In this document: positions 1 to 8,067 of the stretch, piece after piece
Numbering within the stretch: position 1 is the stretch's first letter
Layout: each line of letters starts with the position of its first letter
Origin: Eggerthellales bacterium UBA948
GTDB taxonomy: Bacteria; Actinomycetota; Coriobacteriia; Coriobacteriales; UBA8131
Length of the DNA: 18,545 nucleotides
Assembly: GCA_002293265.1 (NCBI GenBank)
Contig: DBCW01000095.1
Span: forward strand, 24,661-43,205
Direction of reading: 5' to 3'
Position numbers and translations under genes: made by a program
Notes under the pieces: model-generated
The model's database searches: none
Seen by the model: only the letters and a program-made list of their open reading frames with translations
Told to the model about the DNA's origin: nothing

Positions 1-41
1 CCATGCAAGAACTAGAAGAGCTGCCGGGCAGCGTGCATTAA
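1..41 (+). CDS. C-terminal end of an upstream gene (partial)
   Basis: A reading frame enters from the left edge and stops at TAA 39-41. The visible residues are MQELEELPGSVH. This short tail resembles the end of an ACT-type regulatory domain, where a helix is followed by a proline and a final beta strand, but twelve residues are too few to name a product. The strong hairpin terminator that begins 10 bp after the stop supports this being a true gene end. The first in-frame ATG seen here (3-5) is probably internal, since nothing upstream is visible. Confidence 0.4.
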   Translation, partial: MQELEELPGSVH

Positions 42-51
42 AGTTTACTCT

Positions 52-96
52 GCAAATCAAATGGGGCGATCTTGTAGGTCGCCCCATTTGATTTGC
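52..96. terminator. Strong hairpin between convergent genes, likely bidirectional terminator
   Basis: Positions 52-69 and 79-96 are a perfect 18-bp inverted repeat around a 9-nt loop. The GC-rich part of the stem (GGGGCGA with TCGCCCC) is next to the loop, and the outer stem is A/T rich (AAATCAAAT with ATTTGATTT). Transcripts in either direction would therefore have a GC stem followed by a U-containing tract. It lies between the end of the + strand gene (stop at 41) and the end of the - strand antiporter gene (stop at 125), the usual place for a shared terminator. Confidence 0.85.
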
Positions 97-124
97 TGTA
101 GAGCATTTTTGCTGCAGAGTTCGC

Positions 125-2302
125 CTAATCCAGCTGTTCTTCGATATCCAATTCCATCATGGCTACATTGTCGCGTAGGTTGCGAGCGGTCGTGCGAGAT
201 ATATTTCCTTCAGAGAATGCGGCTTCTATAGCATCGCGTTCGTATTGTAGAGCGTGAGCTTCTACTTTAAGCATGTTCTCTTCAAAGTTAAGGCGCTGTG
301 TCCTATCAAGCTTAAGTCCTTGGATACGCTCGGGGTCTTCCAGTCTATCGATGCGGCGCTTGTTCTCGTCTATGGCAGCCTGGATCGCCTGGGGCGTTAT
401 GCAGACCTCATCGTCCAAGCAAAGCTTGACATCTTTGTTTTCCTTTAAAGCCTCAAGTTTCTCCACAACATGTATACAGTTGTCGCGTTGAAGATCTCTT
501 AGAGCCATAACCGCTTTGTGGCGAGCATCACCGGTGTGCTTGAAGCGCTTTTTGTGCTGCCTGGCATCTTTAAACTGATGTGCCAGCTGCTTAAAGATGT
601 TTACAATCAGCCAGCGTGTTTCGCCGTGATGTTCGATCAAAGCAAGCATGCGGCTTAGTTGGTAGACATAGATAGAACCGATACTTGCATTTACTTCACA
701 TCTATCGATGAGGTCAAGTGTGTGATCGCGCTCCCACTCGATGATTTGTTTGCGCAACTTGTCTTCAGCGTTATCGGTAATGTTGATGTTTTCGCTAACT
801 GCTGCCATGCGCTCACGGTATTGGCGTATCACGCGCTCCGTAGCAATCTTGTTTTCTTGTCCGTCGTGATTTGTGAGGTCGCGGATCACAGAGCGATATA
901 TATCAACAATCGCTTTAACTTCCGATTCATGAGCGAGAGGACGTGCCACTTTTGGAGCTACCAGAGGCACCAAGAAATTGGCAGAAACCAGTGAGAGGAT
1001 AATGACTCCGGAGGCAATGAACAACAATAGGTCGCGCGCCGGGAATGGATCTCCGGAAGGCAAAGCCAAAGGGATGGTGAGCAGTAACGCAAGTGAGATC
1101 GCGCCTTTTACACCGGTTAGCGTAAGCACCAAAGCATCTTTAAGGTGAGCTCTCATGTAGCCATGAGTCTTGCGCTCCACTCTCCTGAGTGCTTTCGCAC
1201 GCTCTCTTTTGTTATCTGTAACCTCATCAACGGGGCAAGTCTCACCAACAACAATGAGATCATTTCGATTCATGAAGAACACCCAGATGAATCTCAAAAC
1301 CATGAGCACCAGTAAGATCAACACGATAGAAAGCAATAAGATTGTGTGGTCAATACCGGGCGAGTTCCAAACATTGCTGATAACGGTTGGGAGCTGTGTG
1401 CCAAGGATTAAAAACACCAAACCATTAAGCGAGAAAGTTAAAACACTCCAAACGCTTCCGGATACGATCTGATGCTTGGCGGTGTTTGGTGTTTGACGGC
1501 GCGGGGTAAACGAGTAGGCGATACCGGCAACAACCACAGCAATAATGCCGCTGACGTGCAACATCTCGGCTGCTATGAATACGATAAACGGAGTGAGTAG
1601 CTCAAACAGCACATGAAAAGTGATGCTTTCGATTCCGGCTCCGCGCAAGAAACGTACAACTATGTAACGCAGCAGCATTAAAACGCCACCTACAACTACG
1701 CCACCAATGAACATAAACAGGAATGTCACTACCACATTGCCAACAAATTGAACCTCGCCTACATCAGCAGATCCGGCAAAGGGACCTACTAAAAATGCCG
1801 CTAAGGCAAACTGAAAGCAAACGATGGAAGTGGCATCATTAAACAGCGACTCTCCTTGAAGCAAAGAACGCTTTTTTGTATCTACGGTTGAAGTCTCTTC
1901 AAGTGATATAACGGCCACTGCATCTGTGGGAGCAAGTGCCGCAGCCAAAGCAATTGCCGCAGCTAATGGGATGACCCCAAACAAGCTATAGGTAAACCCA
2001 CCTACAATAAGGCAGGTAACTACCACAAGACCTAAGGCCAAAGAAGCTATCGGACGTCTTAGTGACCACAATGTGGCGCGATCAGCCTTTTTGGCATCCT
2101 CGTAAAGAAGTGGTGCGATAAACAGCGCCAAGAATAAGGCGGGATCAAGCGACATGTCAAAGTGAAAAAATGGAATCAGCGCTATGATGATGCCTAGAGC
2201 AATTTGCACCAAAGGTGTGGAGACAAACGGAAAACGGTGGCTGATAAAACTCGAAAGTAGTACAGCCACCAGCATTACTAATATGTATTCGAACGAAAGC
2301 AT
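125..2302 (-). CDS. Na+/H+ antiporter, CPA1 (NhaP/NHE-like) family
   Basis: This 725-residue membrane protein should exchange protons for Na+ (or K+/Li+) across the cytoplasmic membrane, for pH and salt homeostasis. About twelve hydrophobic segments fill residues 1-450. CPA1 hallmarks are visible: PLLYEDA (64-70), APTDAVAV (124-131, with Asp127) and GESLFNDATS (150-159, with Asn155-Asp156), the ion-binding core. A conserved GVKGAISLALLLTIP segment lies at 397-411. A charged loop (about 345-388) interrupts the late membrane helices. Residues from about 455 to the end form a long, highly charged, probably coiled-coil cytoplasmic tail, as in bacterial NHE-like antiporters with regulatory tails. 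The gene is single and convergent with the gene at the left edge. The start at 2302 has no ribosome binding site but sits 8 nt after a good extended -10 element, suggesting a leaderless transcript. The family is clear; the exact ion is not. Confidence 0.9.
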   Translation of the reverse strand: MLSFEYILVMLVAVLLSSFISHRFPFVSTPLVQIALGIIIALIPFFHFDMSLDPALFLALFIAPLLYEDAKKADRATLWSLRRPIASLALGLVVVTCLIVGGFTYSLFGVIPLAAAIALAAALAPTDAVAVISLEETSTVDTKKRSLLQGESLFNDATSIVCFQFALAAFLVGPFAGSADVGEVQFVGNVVVTFLFMFIGGVVVGGVLMLLRYIVVRFLRGAGIESITFHVLFELLTPFIVFIAAEMLHVSGIIAVVVAGIAYSFTPRRQTPNTAKHQIVSGSVWSVLTFSLNGLVFLILGTQLPTVISNVWNSPGIDHTILLLSIVLILLVLMVLRFIWVFFMNRNDLIVVGETCPVDEVTDNKRERAKALRRVERKTHGYMRAHLKDALVLTLTGVKGAISLALLLTIPLALPSGDPFPARDLLLFIASGVIILSLVSANFLVPLVAPKVARPLAHESEVKAIVDIYRSVIRDLTNHDGQENKIATERVIRQYRERMAAVSENINITDNAEDKLRKQIIEWERDHTLDLIDRCEVNASIGSIYVYQLSRMLALIEHHGETRWLIVNIFKQLAHQFKDARQHKKRFKHTGDARHKAVMALRDLQRDNCIHVVEKLEALKENKDVKLCLDDEVCITPQAIQAAIDENKRRIDRLEDPERIQGLKLDRTQRLNFEENMLKVEAHALQYERDAIEAAFSEGNISRTTARNLRDNVAMMELDIEEQLD

Positions 2303-2310
2303 CGAAACAT

Positions 2311-2319
2311 TTTATAACA
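2311..2319 (-). promoter_or_regulatory. Extended -10 promoter of the antiporter gene, probably leaderless
   Basis: Read on the - strand, this is TGTTATAAA: a TATAAA -10 hexamer (2311-2316) preceded by a TGn extension. Only 8 nt separate the hexamer from the ATG whose first base is 2302, so transcription should begin within about a base or two of the start codon. No good -35 hexamer is visible, which is typical of extended -10 promoters. No Shine-Dalgarno sequence precedes the ATG. Confidence 0.5.
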
Positions 2320-2392
2320 AAATCCAAAACAAAAAGAGTAACAGCTTGGCGGCAGATTCTTATCGTGCAAGATACTCAAGTAACAGAAACGC

Positions 2393-2398
2393 TATACT
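2393..2398 (+). promoter_or_regulatory. -10 element of rseP, probably leaderless
   Basis: TATACT lies 6 nt upstream of the rseP ATG at 2405. The expected transcription start is the seventh base after the hexamer, which is the A of that ATG. There is no Shine-Dalgarno sequence before the ATG, which agrees with a leaderless mRNA. I see no convincing -35 at 16-18 bp spacing. Confidence 0.5.
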
Positions 2399-2404
2399 AC
2401 GCGC

Positions 2405-3691
2405 ATGGAAACAGTTATAGAGTTTTTAAAGGTTGTGTTTTTTGGTGTTTTGATGTTTTCCATCATTGTCACCATTCATGAAGCGGGTCACTTTACAGCG
2501 GCCCGTCTTTTTGGTCTGAGAGTAAAAGAGTTTATGCTGGGTCTGCCGGGGCCAAATATCGGAATCACGTTTAAAGGTACAAAGTTTGGTGTTACACCCA
2601 TTTTGCTGGGTGGCTACGCGATGATCGCCGGTGAGGGTGGAATGGGAAAGGAAAATCCCAACCTGGCATCAGCTTACAGCTTTTTGTCTGAGCACGGAAA
2701 GTTGGATGAAGACCGTGCGCGCGGTTTTAGCAGTAGTCTTGGCTACGACCTTGAAGAAGCACTGGATGTTTTGGATGCGTGGGGAACCATTAAGCGTACC
2801 AAGGACAAAGGTAAGTATACATACCATATGATTGCCGACGGTGCGTTGGAACTTGGCGCTCCCCGTAAGATCGAAGACGCGAATGCCCATATAGAGGCAG
2901 AGCGAAAGCTAACGTTTGATGCCGCTCCTTGGTACAAACGCATAATCATCTTAGCGGCAGGCGTGATCTTCAATCTGATTTTTGCCATTGTGGTTATGAC
3001 CTCGTTTTACATGGCGACCGGCGTTCAAAATCCAACAACAACTTTAGAAACAATTGTTGCGGGTAGTCCGGCAGAAGTAGCCGGCATCCAGCCCGGAGAC
3101 ACAATAACAAGTTTTGAGGATAAACAGGTAGACTCATGGACAACCCTTACTACGTATATTGCCGCGAAAAAACCAGGCGACGAGATTGATCTGACGCTTG
3201 ACCGTAGCGGTAGTGCACGTGAAGTTACGCTTAAACTGGCTGACAACAATGGCTCTCCAATGATAGGGGTGTCGCCGACATTTACTACCGAAGCTATGCC
3301 ATTTACAGAGGCTGTCGGAAACTCGGTGGGTTACATTGGGCTGGTAGCAGGATTTATAGTCCAACTATTTAACCCCTCAACAGCCGGAGAGGTCATAAGT
3401 CAATCAACATCAATTGTTGGTGTCTCGATCATGGCTAAAGATGTTGCCGAAAGCGGCATCGTGCCGTTCATCTATCTAGCAGCATTGCTATCAGTGTCCA
3501 TCGGGTTGATGAATCTCTTGCCGTTTCCTCCGCTTGATGGTGGCAAAATAGTTGTAGAAACTATCGAGCGCGTAACCCGCAGACGCATCCCGGTAAGCGT
3601 AATCAGCTTCATCACTATGGCAGCCTTTGCTTTGCTGATATTATTGTTCCTGGTACTAACAGTGCAAGATGTCAGGAATTTCATCTTCTAG
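2405..3691 (+). CDS. rseP: Site-2 zinc metalloprotease RseP/RasP with an inserted domain
   Basis: An integral-membrane protease of 428 residues that cuts substrates such as anti-sigma factors or signal peptides within the membrane. The zinc site HEAGH is at 25-29 in the first membrane helix, and the third ligand motif NLLPFPPLDGG is at 370-380 (Asp378). Membrane helices lie at about 6-24, 178-204, 352-372 and 400-420. One PDZ domain (about 205-285, with AGSPAEVAGIQPGD) sits between them, as in RasP/YluC rather than the two-PDZ E. coli enzyme. Unusual is an extra region of about 85 residues (82-168) between the first conserved block and the second membrane helix, with a predicted winged-helix look. 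ispG follows after 14 bp, so they are probably co-transcribed. dxr, often upstream of rseP, is absent here and replaced by the divergent antiporter. The start ATG is set by homology and by the -10 element at 2393. Confidence 0.93.
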   Translation: METVIEFLKVVFFGVLMFSIIVTIHEAGHFTAARLFGLRVKEFMLGLPGPNIGITFKGTKFGVTPILLGGYAMIAGEGGMGKENPNLASAYSFLSEHGKLDEDRARGFSSSLGYDLEEALDVLDAWGTIKRTKDKGKYTYHMIADGALELGAPRKIEDANAHIEAERKLTFDAAPWYKRIIILAAGVIFNLIFAIVVMTSFYMATGVQNPTTTLETIVAGSPAEVAGIQPGDTITSFEDKQVDSWTTLTTYIAAKKPGDEIDLTLDRSGSAREVTLKLADNNGSPMIGVSPTFTTEAMPFTEAVGNSVGYIGLVAGFIVQLFNPSTAGEVISQSTSIVGVSIMAKDVAESGIVPFIYLAALLSVSIGLMNLLPFPPLDGGKIVVETIERVTRRRIPVSVISFITMAAFALLILLFLVLTVQDVRNFIF

Positions 3692-3705
3692 CAAAGGCTT
3701 AGCGT

Positions 3706-4761
3706 ATGCAAAAGACCACGCGAACTATACAAGTAGGCAATGTTTTAATGGGTGGCAATGCCCCTGTTATCGTGCAATCTATGCTCAATACTTCTACCAA
3801 AGATGTAAAGGCATCTCTCGCACAAATTGAAGCACTAAAAGCAGCGGGTTGTGAGATAGTGCGTGTGGCGATCCCATCCACCTCGGCACTCACTGGTTTT
3901 GCAGCAATTTGTGAGGCCTCACCACTTCCGGTAGTTGCAGACATACATTTTGATCACAAGCTTGCGATTGAGGCGGTGCGTTTAGGGGCAGCCAAGTTGC
4001 GTATCAACCCAGGAAACATTGGCGACAGCGCAAAAGTGGATGAAGTTATAGATACGGCGCTTCAAGCCAAAATACCCATACGTATCGGAGTAAATGCCGG
4101 ATCACTGGATAAAGAGTTTGCAGAACGTGAAGACTTAGGACACACAGAAAAACTTGTTGCCAGCGCCAAACAATTTGTACAGCATTTTGAATCACGCGGA
4201 TTTACAGACATCGTGCTTTCAGCAAAAGCCCATGACGTGCGCACCACCGTTGATGCTTATAGGATGCTTGCCGATGAGTTACCTCATATACCCCTACACA
4301 TAGGCATTACTGAAGCAGGCACAGCATTTCAAGGTACCGTCAAATCTGCGGCCGGACTTGGCGCACTGCTGCTTGATGGTATTGGCGACACTTTAAGAGT
4401 GTCTTTGACAGCAGATCCTGTAGAGGAAGTGCGTGTGGCATGGGAGCTATTGCAAGCCGTGGGGCTAAGAAGACGCTCGCCGGAACTTATCAGCTGCCCC
4501 ACCTGCGGACGCTGTCAGGTAGATCTGATTAACATTGCAACACAAGTCGAAAATCGCCTGCAAGAATACAGGACTCCGATAGCTGTAGCGGTCATGGGCT
4601 GCGTGGTAAACGGTCCCGGAGAAGCCAAAGATGCTGACGTAGGCGTAGCTTGCGGAAAGGCAAAAGGCGCGATATTTAGCAAAGGTCAAATACTAAAAAC
4701 TGTAGACGAAGATCAGATCATTACGGAGCTTTTCAAAGAGATCGACAAGCTAGGGAAGTGA
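3706..4761 (+). CDS. ispG: 4-hydroxy-3-methylbut-2-enyl diphosphate synthase (IspG/GcpE)
   Basis: This cytoplasmic iron-sulfur enzyme of 351 residues carries out the penultimate step of the MEP isoprenoid pathway: reductive ring opening of 2-C-methylerythritol 2,4-cyclodiphosphate to HMBPP. The N-terminal TIM barrel occupies about 1-240 (VQSMLNTSTKD at 23-33, ADIHFDHKLA at 78-87, RINPGNIGD at 99-107). The C-terminal iron-sulfur domain carries CPTCGRC (264-270) and MGCVVNGPGEA (297-307). The cluster ligands are Cys264, Cys267, Cys299 and Glu306, matching the three Cys and one Glu of E. coli IspG with the same spacing. It is the compact bacterial form, without the extra domain of plants. It lies 14 bp after rseP with only a weak AAAGG before the ATG, so it probably depends on rseP transcription. 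Confidence 0.97.
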   Translation: MQKTTRTIQVGNVLMGGNAPVIVQSMLNTSTKDVKASLAQIEALKAAGCEIVRVAIPSTSALTGFAAICEASPLPVVADIHFDHKLAIEAVRLGAAKLRINPGNIGDSAKVDEVIDTALQAKIPIRIGVNAGSLDKEFAEREDLGHTEKLVASAKQFVQHFESRGFTDIVLSAKAHDVRTTVDAYRMLADELPHIPLHIGITEAGTAFQGTVKSAAGLGALLLDGIGDTLRVSLTADPVEEVRVAWELLQAVGLRRRSPELISCPTCGRCQVDLINIATQVENRLQEYRTPIAVAVMGCVVNGPGEAKDADVGVACGKAKGAIFSKGQILKTVDEDQIITELFKEIDKLGK

Positions 4762-4803
4762 GAACCGGTCATTCGTTCTGAGGCAAAAGGATGGTTCGTT
4801 TTT
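4762..4803 (+). terminator. Possible weak terminator after ispG
   Basis: GAACC (4762-4766) can pair with GGTTC (4793-4797), followed directly by a T-rich run (GTTTTTG). The stem is only 5 bp and the loop is long (26 nt), so this is a weak candidate. Its position, just after the ispG stop codon, and the T-run are the main support. Confidence 0.25.
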
Positions 4804-4818
4804 GTCTGCTTTGTAAGG

Positions 4819-5101
4819 TAAATTAGTGTTTAGCGCAGAGATACTCCGTGCAACATGTTGTCATTAGCGCACAACCCCTGTCATTCCCGCGAAGGCGGGA
4901 ATCCATTTATGCAAGTTTTGTGCGAGCCAAAACCGCAAGCCAGAAATTAGTGGCGCTCGCCTTGCTCGCTGTTAGCTTAGCTAAGCGTTGGTGCAGTTCC
5001 TAAGTTACCTACGAAACCATACGTCATATAGAGCGCTAGTTGAGACATATAAACGCAGTATTGTAAGATGAGTGCGCTTTGTCGCCCAAAACACTAATTT
5101 A
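4819..5101. repeat. 283-bp segment bounded by 13-bp perfect inverted repeats
   Basis: TAAATTAGTGTTT at 4819-4831 is the exact reverse complement of 5089-5101. The inner 9-mer AAATTAGTG occurs a third time, as a direct copy, at 4944-4952. The enclosed DNA carries one REP-like hairpin and small palindromes but no ORF of note. It could be a miniature mobile element, the closing stem of a structured RNA, or repeated regulator sites. No clear target-site duplication is seen immediately outside the arms, so the mobile-element reading is unproven. Confidence 0.4.
4879..4905 (+). repeat. REP-like palindromic element (single copy)
   Basis: The core is a perfect 8-bp hairpin: arms ATTCCCGC and GCGGGAAT around a 4-nt loop GAAG, flanked by TGTC on the left and CCA on the right. 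The same element occurs as a cluster at 8559-8763. This copy lies in the ispG-proS intergenic region and inside the segment bounded by the 13-bp inverted repeat. Confidence 0.8.
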
Positions 5102-5296
5102 ACTCACAGCTTTTTGGTAGTTTTCAAACACTTTTATGAGGTGATTTATCACTTATGTGCAAGGCAAATATAGGCTACAATAATCAACTGCAAAAACAAG
5201 AATAGAAACTGCTGGAAAAATCAATAAAACCGCATGTTATTTACTAGATTATTTTTAAGTTAACGATTGTTAGTGTAGCTAAAGAAAGGAAGCCAG

Positions 5297-7036
5297 GTGC
5301 CTATGTCAGCACAAACTACTTCCATATTAAAAATGAGTCAGTTGTTTGCACCAACGCTTAAAGAAAACCCGGTTGATGCCGAGATCGCATCGCATCGTTT
5401 GCTGGTGCGTTCAGCTATGATGCGCAAAGTTGCATCCGGTATTTATTCATTTTTGCCGCTTGGCTATCGCGTACTTGCTAAGGTGGAACAAATTGTGCGT
5501 GAAGAGATGGATAAAATAGGCTCGCAAGAGATGAAGATGAGCATCATCCAGCCCGCAGAGCTTTGGCACGAAAGTGGTCGTTGGGATGTGTATGGACCGG
5601 AATTGATGCGCCTGGAAGACAGGCACGGACATGGTTTTGCCTTAAGCCCAACGCAAGAAGAGCTGATTACGTCTCTGGTCAGAAACGAACTACGAAGTTA
5701 TAAGGAGCTACCTAAGTCTTTATACCATATACAGTGGAAGTATCGCGATGAGATACGTCCGCGTTTTGGACTGCTTCGAGGCCGCGAGTTTTTGATGAAG
5801 GACGCTTACAGTTTTCACTCCAGTCAAGAAAGTTTGCAGGAGCACTACGATGAACAAGCTAAAGCTTATGGACGCATTTGTGAGCGTATGGGCTTGGATT
5901 ATCGCTGTGTTGAAGCAGACAGCGGTCAAATTGGCGGCAGCGTATCGATGGAGTTCATGGCGCTTGCCGATGCCGGTGAGGCCGAGCTGGTGTATTGCAA
6001 ATGCGGTTACGCTGCTAACACCGAGGTGGCAGCCGCTGTGGTTAAGCCCACTCAATATCCGACCGACAAAATGAAAAAGATGCACACACCTATCGAAGGC
6101 ACGATAGCGGCTCTGGCAGAGTTTCTAAAGATTGACCAATCAGCCACTGTTAAGGCACTTAGTGTTAAGGATACAGCCGGAAACATTGCCGTGTTATTTA
6201 TTCCCGGCGATCATGAGCTGGGCGAGATCAAAGCCAATAAAGCAGTGCCGGGATTTGAGTTTCTTACCGATGAAGAAATGCTTGATGCCGGCTTGGTAAA
6301 AGGCTTTATGGGGCCTGTTGCTTTACCGGATGGCGTGCGCGTTATTGCGGATCAATCGCTTAAAGAGATACCAAGGTGGGTAGTGGGCGCAAACGAGACA
6401 GACTTTCACTTTGTGGGAGCAGCGTGGGGCAAAGACTTTACGGTTGACGATTGGGCAGACCTATCAACAGCAAAACCGGGTGATCTTTGCCCTGAATGCA
6501 GCCAAAAGCTAGACCAAGCGCGCGGTATCGAAGTCAGCCAGGTGTTTCAACTTGGAACCAAATATTCCGATGCCATGCAAGCTTGTTATATGGATGAGGA
6601 CGGTAGCGACAAACCGTTCATCATGGGCTGTTATGGTTGGGGCGTTACGCGTTCACTCGCAGCAATTGTGGAACAATATAATGATGAAGGCGGCATTAAG
6701 TGGCCTATTAGTGTTGCTCCGGCAGAAGTCATTTTGCTGCCAATGGTAATGAATGACGAAGCGGTTTTAGCTGAGACGGATCGAGTGGCAAAAGCCTTAG
6801 CCGAGCGCGGCATAGAAGTAGCCGTGGATGATCGCGCAGAGCGAGCCGGAGTCAAGTTCAACGATGCCGATCTTATCGGCTGGCCATACCAGATAGTTAT
6901 CGGCAAACGCGGAATTGAATCCGGAGAGCTTGAGTTTAAGCAGCGCAGCAATGGCGAAAAACAACAAATAGCCTTAGATGATGTGGTGCAAAAGGTCTTT
7001 GAATTGATCGATCAAGAACGTGTTCGGTATCTCTAG
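5297..7036 (+). CDS. proS: Prolyl-tRNA synthetase, bacterial type with editing insertion
   Basis: A class II aminoacyl-tRNA synthetase of 579 residues that charges tRNA-Pro with proline in the cytoplasm. Motif 2 is recognisable around 143-172 (WKYRDEIRPRFGLLRGREF within it), and motif 3 is GCYGWGVTRSLAAIVEQ at 444-460. Between them (about 230-400) is the YbaK-like insertion that edits Ala-tRNA-Pro, including a lysine in TVKAL (Lys286). The anticodon-binding domain follows from about 475. Length and order match the long bacterial form. Two starts are possible: GTG 5297 and ATG 5303. The ribosome binding site AAGGA (5286-5290) has 6 nt spacing to GTG but 12 to ATG, so GTG is slightly favoured. 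No T-box leader is visible upstream. pgeF begins about 20 bp after the stop. Confidence 0.96.
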   Translation: MPMSAQTTSILKMSQLFAPTLKENPVDAEIASHRLLVRSAMMRKVASGIYSFLPLGYRVLAKVEQIVREEMDKIGSQEMKMSIIQPAELWHESGRWDVYGPELMRLEDRHGHGFALSPTQEELITSLVRNELRSYKELPKSLYHIQWKYRDEIRPRFGLLRGREFLMKDAYSFHSSQESLQEHYDEQAKAYGRICERMGLDYRCVEADSGQIGGSVSMEFMALADAGEAELVYCKCGYAANTEVAAAVVKPTQYPTDKMKKMHTPIEGTIAALAEFLKIDQSATVKALSVKDTAGNIAVLFIPGDHELGEIKANKAVPGFEFLTDEEMLDAGLVKGFMGPVALPDGVRVIADQSLKEIPRWVVGANETDFHFVGAAWGKDFTVDDWADLSTAKPGDLCPECSQKLDQARGIEVSQVFQLGTKYSDAMQACYMDEDGSDKPFIMGCYGWGVTRSLAAIVEQYNDEGGIKWPISVAPAEVILLPMVMNDEAVLAETDRVAKALAERGIEVAVDDRAERAGVKFNDADLIGWPYQIVIGKRGIESGELEFKQRSNGEKQQIALDDVVQKVFELIDQERVRYL

Positions 7037-7055
7037 TGATGTTTTGGCAAGCACA

Positions 7056-7922
7056 ATGGATGAGAACATGTATCAAAAGGTAGCTGGTTTTCCATATATT
7101 CGGCCTAACTGGAATGATTTGCCGTGGCTGATGACCTTTACTACGCAGGCTCGTTTTGGGCAACCGGAAGCTGCCGCAGACCTAAATGCAAAAAGACCGG
7201 TGCAAAGCACATCCACATCAGAAGTTTTTGATTTCATGACCGGTTTTGGTGAAGACAGACGCAGAGAGCTTGAAAAAGCTCTTTTGCCGATAAGTCTTAC
7301 ATGGCTTGCGTTGGAGCATGAAGACAATATTGTTGATATCTCAGGTGCCGTTGATGAGGATTCGCTTGAGACCTTTGCACAAGCCGGGCAAAATACTTCG
7401 CCAAAAGCTGACGGAGCAATAATAAGTGGTGATGGCGTAGCGGTTGCTTTTACTACTGCAGATTGCTTGCCGATTGTAATTGCGAGCGAGAGCAAACAGG
7501 TAGCGGCGGGTGTTCATGCAGGGTGGAGGAGTCTGGCTTCGGGCATTGCAGAAGACGCTATACGTCGACTTGAAAATGACTATCAGGTATCAGCAAACGA
7601 TATGAGGGTCTGGATAGGTCCTTCGATTAGCAGAGAGGATTATGAGGTCTCAGTAGAGGTTCGTGATGCGCTTATGCAACGCCACGGAGTAACTGAAGCT
7701 TGCTTTACAGCTACGACGCCGGATCACTATTTGGCCGATTTAGCGATGGTAGCTACGCAGATACTAACAGCTCTTGGGGTAAGTGCGGGTAAGGTTGAGC
7801 GATACGGTGTATCAACTCGACAAAGCGAACTGCTTCATTCGGCAAGGCGAGATAGTGGAAGAGCCGGTAGAATGGCAACGGTAGTGGCACTAACAAACAA
7901 AAAGGCACATCAAGAGGCATAA
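7056..7922 (+). CDS. pgeF: PgeF/YfiH-family protein (DUF152, multicopper polyphenol oxidase-like)
   Basis: Members of this family are zinc-binding proteins reported as purine nucleoside-active enzymes and, in E. coli, as peptidoglycan editing factors that prevent misincorporation of L-Ser into muropeptides. The metal-site residues are all present: His88 (LEHED), Cys137 (TTADCLPI) and His154 (VHAGWRS), numbered from ATG 7056. WIGPSISREDYEV (186-198) and a C-terminal SARRDSGRAGRMATVVAL (262-279) are further family signatures. From ATG 7056 it is 288 residues. The frame stays open back to GTG 7020, which would overlap the end of proS by 17 nt. Neither start has a clear ribosome binding site, so translation may be coupled to proS. 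The family is clear, the physiological role less so. Confidence 0.88.
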   Translation: MDENMYQKVAGFPYIRPNWNDLPWLMTFTTQARFGQPEAAADLNAKRPVQSTSTSEVFDFMTGFGEDRRRELEKALLPISLTWLALEHEDNIVDISGAVDEDSLETFAQAGQNTSPKADGAIISGDGVAVAFTTADCLPIVIASESKQVAAGVHAGWRSLASGIAEDAIRRLENDYQVSANDMRVWIGPSISREDYEVSVEVRDALMQRHGVTEACFTATTPDHYLADLAMVATQILTALGVSAGKVERYGVSTRQSELLHSARRDSGRAGRMATVVALTNKKAHQEA

Positions 7923-8067
7923 ACAAGTGTAATCGCACATTTCCTCAATAAAATTTAATAGGTTTTAAGTTTGGAATTACATGGCAAGATCATTGTGGTT
8001 TAAGGACTTGCAATGCGAGTTTAGATAATGCAGTCATTTGATAAAGGAAAAAAAGGAGACTATTAAG

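Larger units (their letters stand above)
4762..5296. other. 535-bp gene-free region between ispG and proS
   Basis: No convincing coding region, tRNA or T-box leader is visible. It holds a weak terminator, one REP-like hairpin (4879-4905), a 13-bp inverted repeat with arms at 4819-4831 and 5089-5101, and several short palindromes: CAACATGTTG at 4851-4860, GCTTAGCTAAGC at 4975-4986, and GTGAT-TT-ATCAC at 5141-5152. The last 200 bp are A/T rich and should hold the proS promoter. TACAAT at 5176-5181 is one possible -10, but I see no good -35 partner. Confidence 0.6.

Noticed and set aside
4762..5296. T-box leader controlling proS
   Set aside because: I found no T-box consensus (the conserved AGGGTGGNACCGCG-like block) and no antiterminator/terminator pair before proS.
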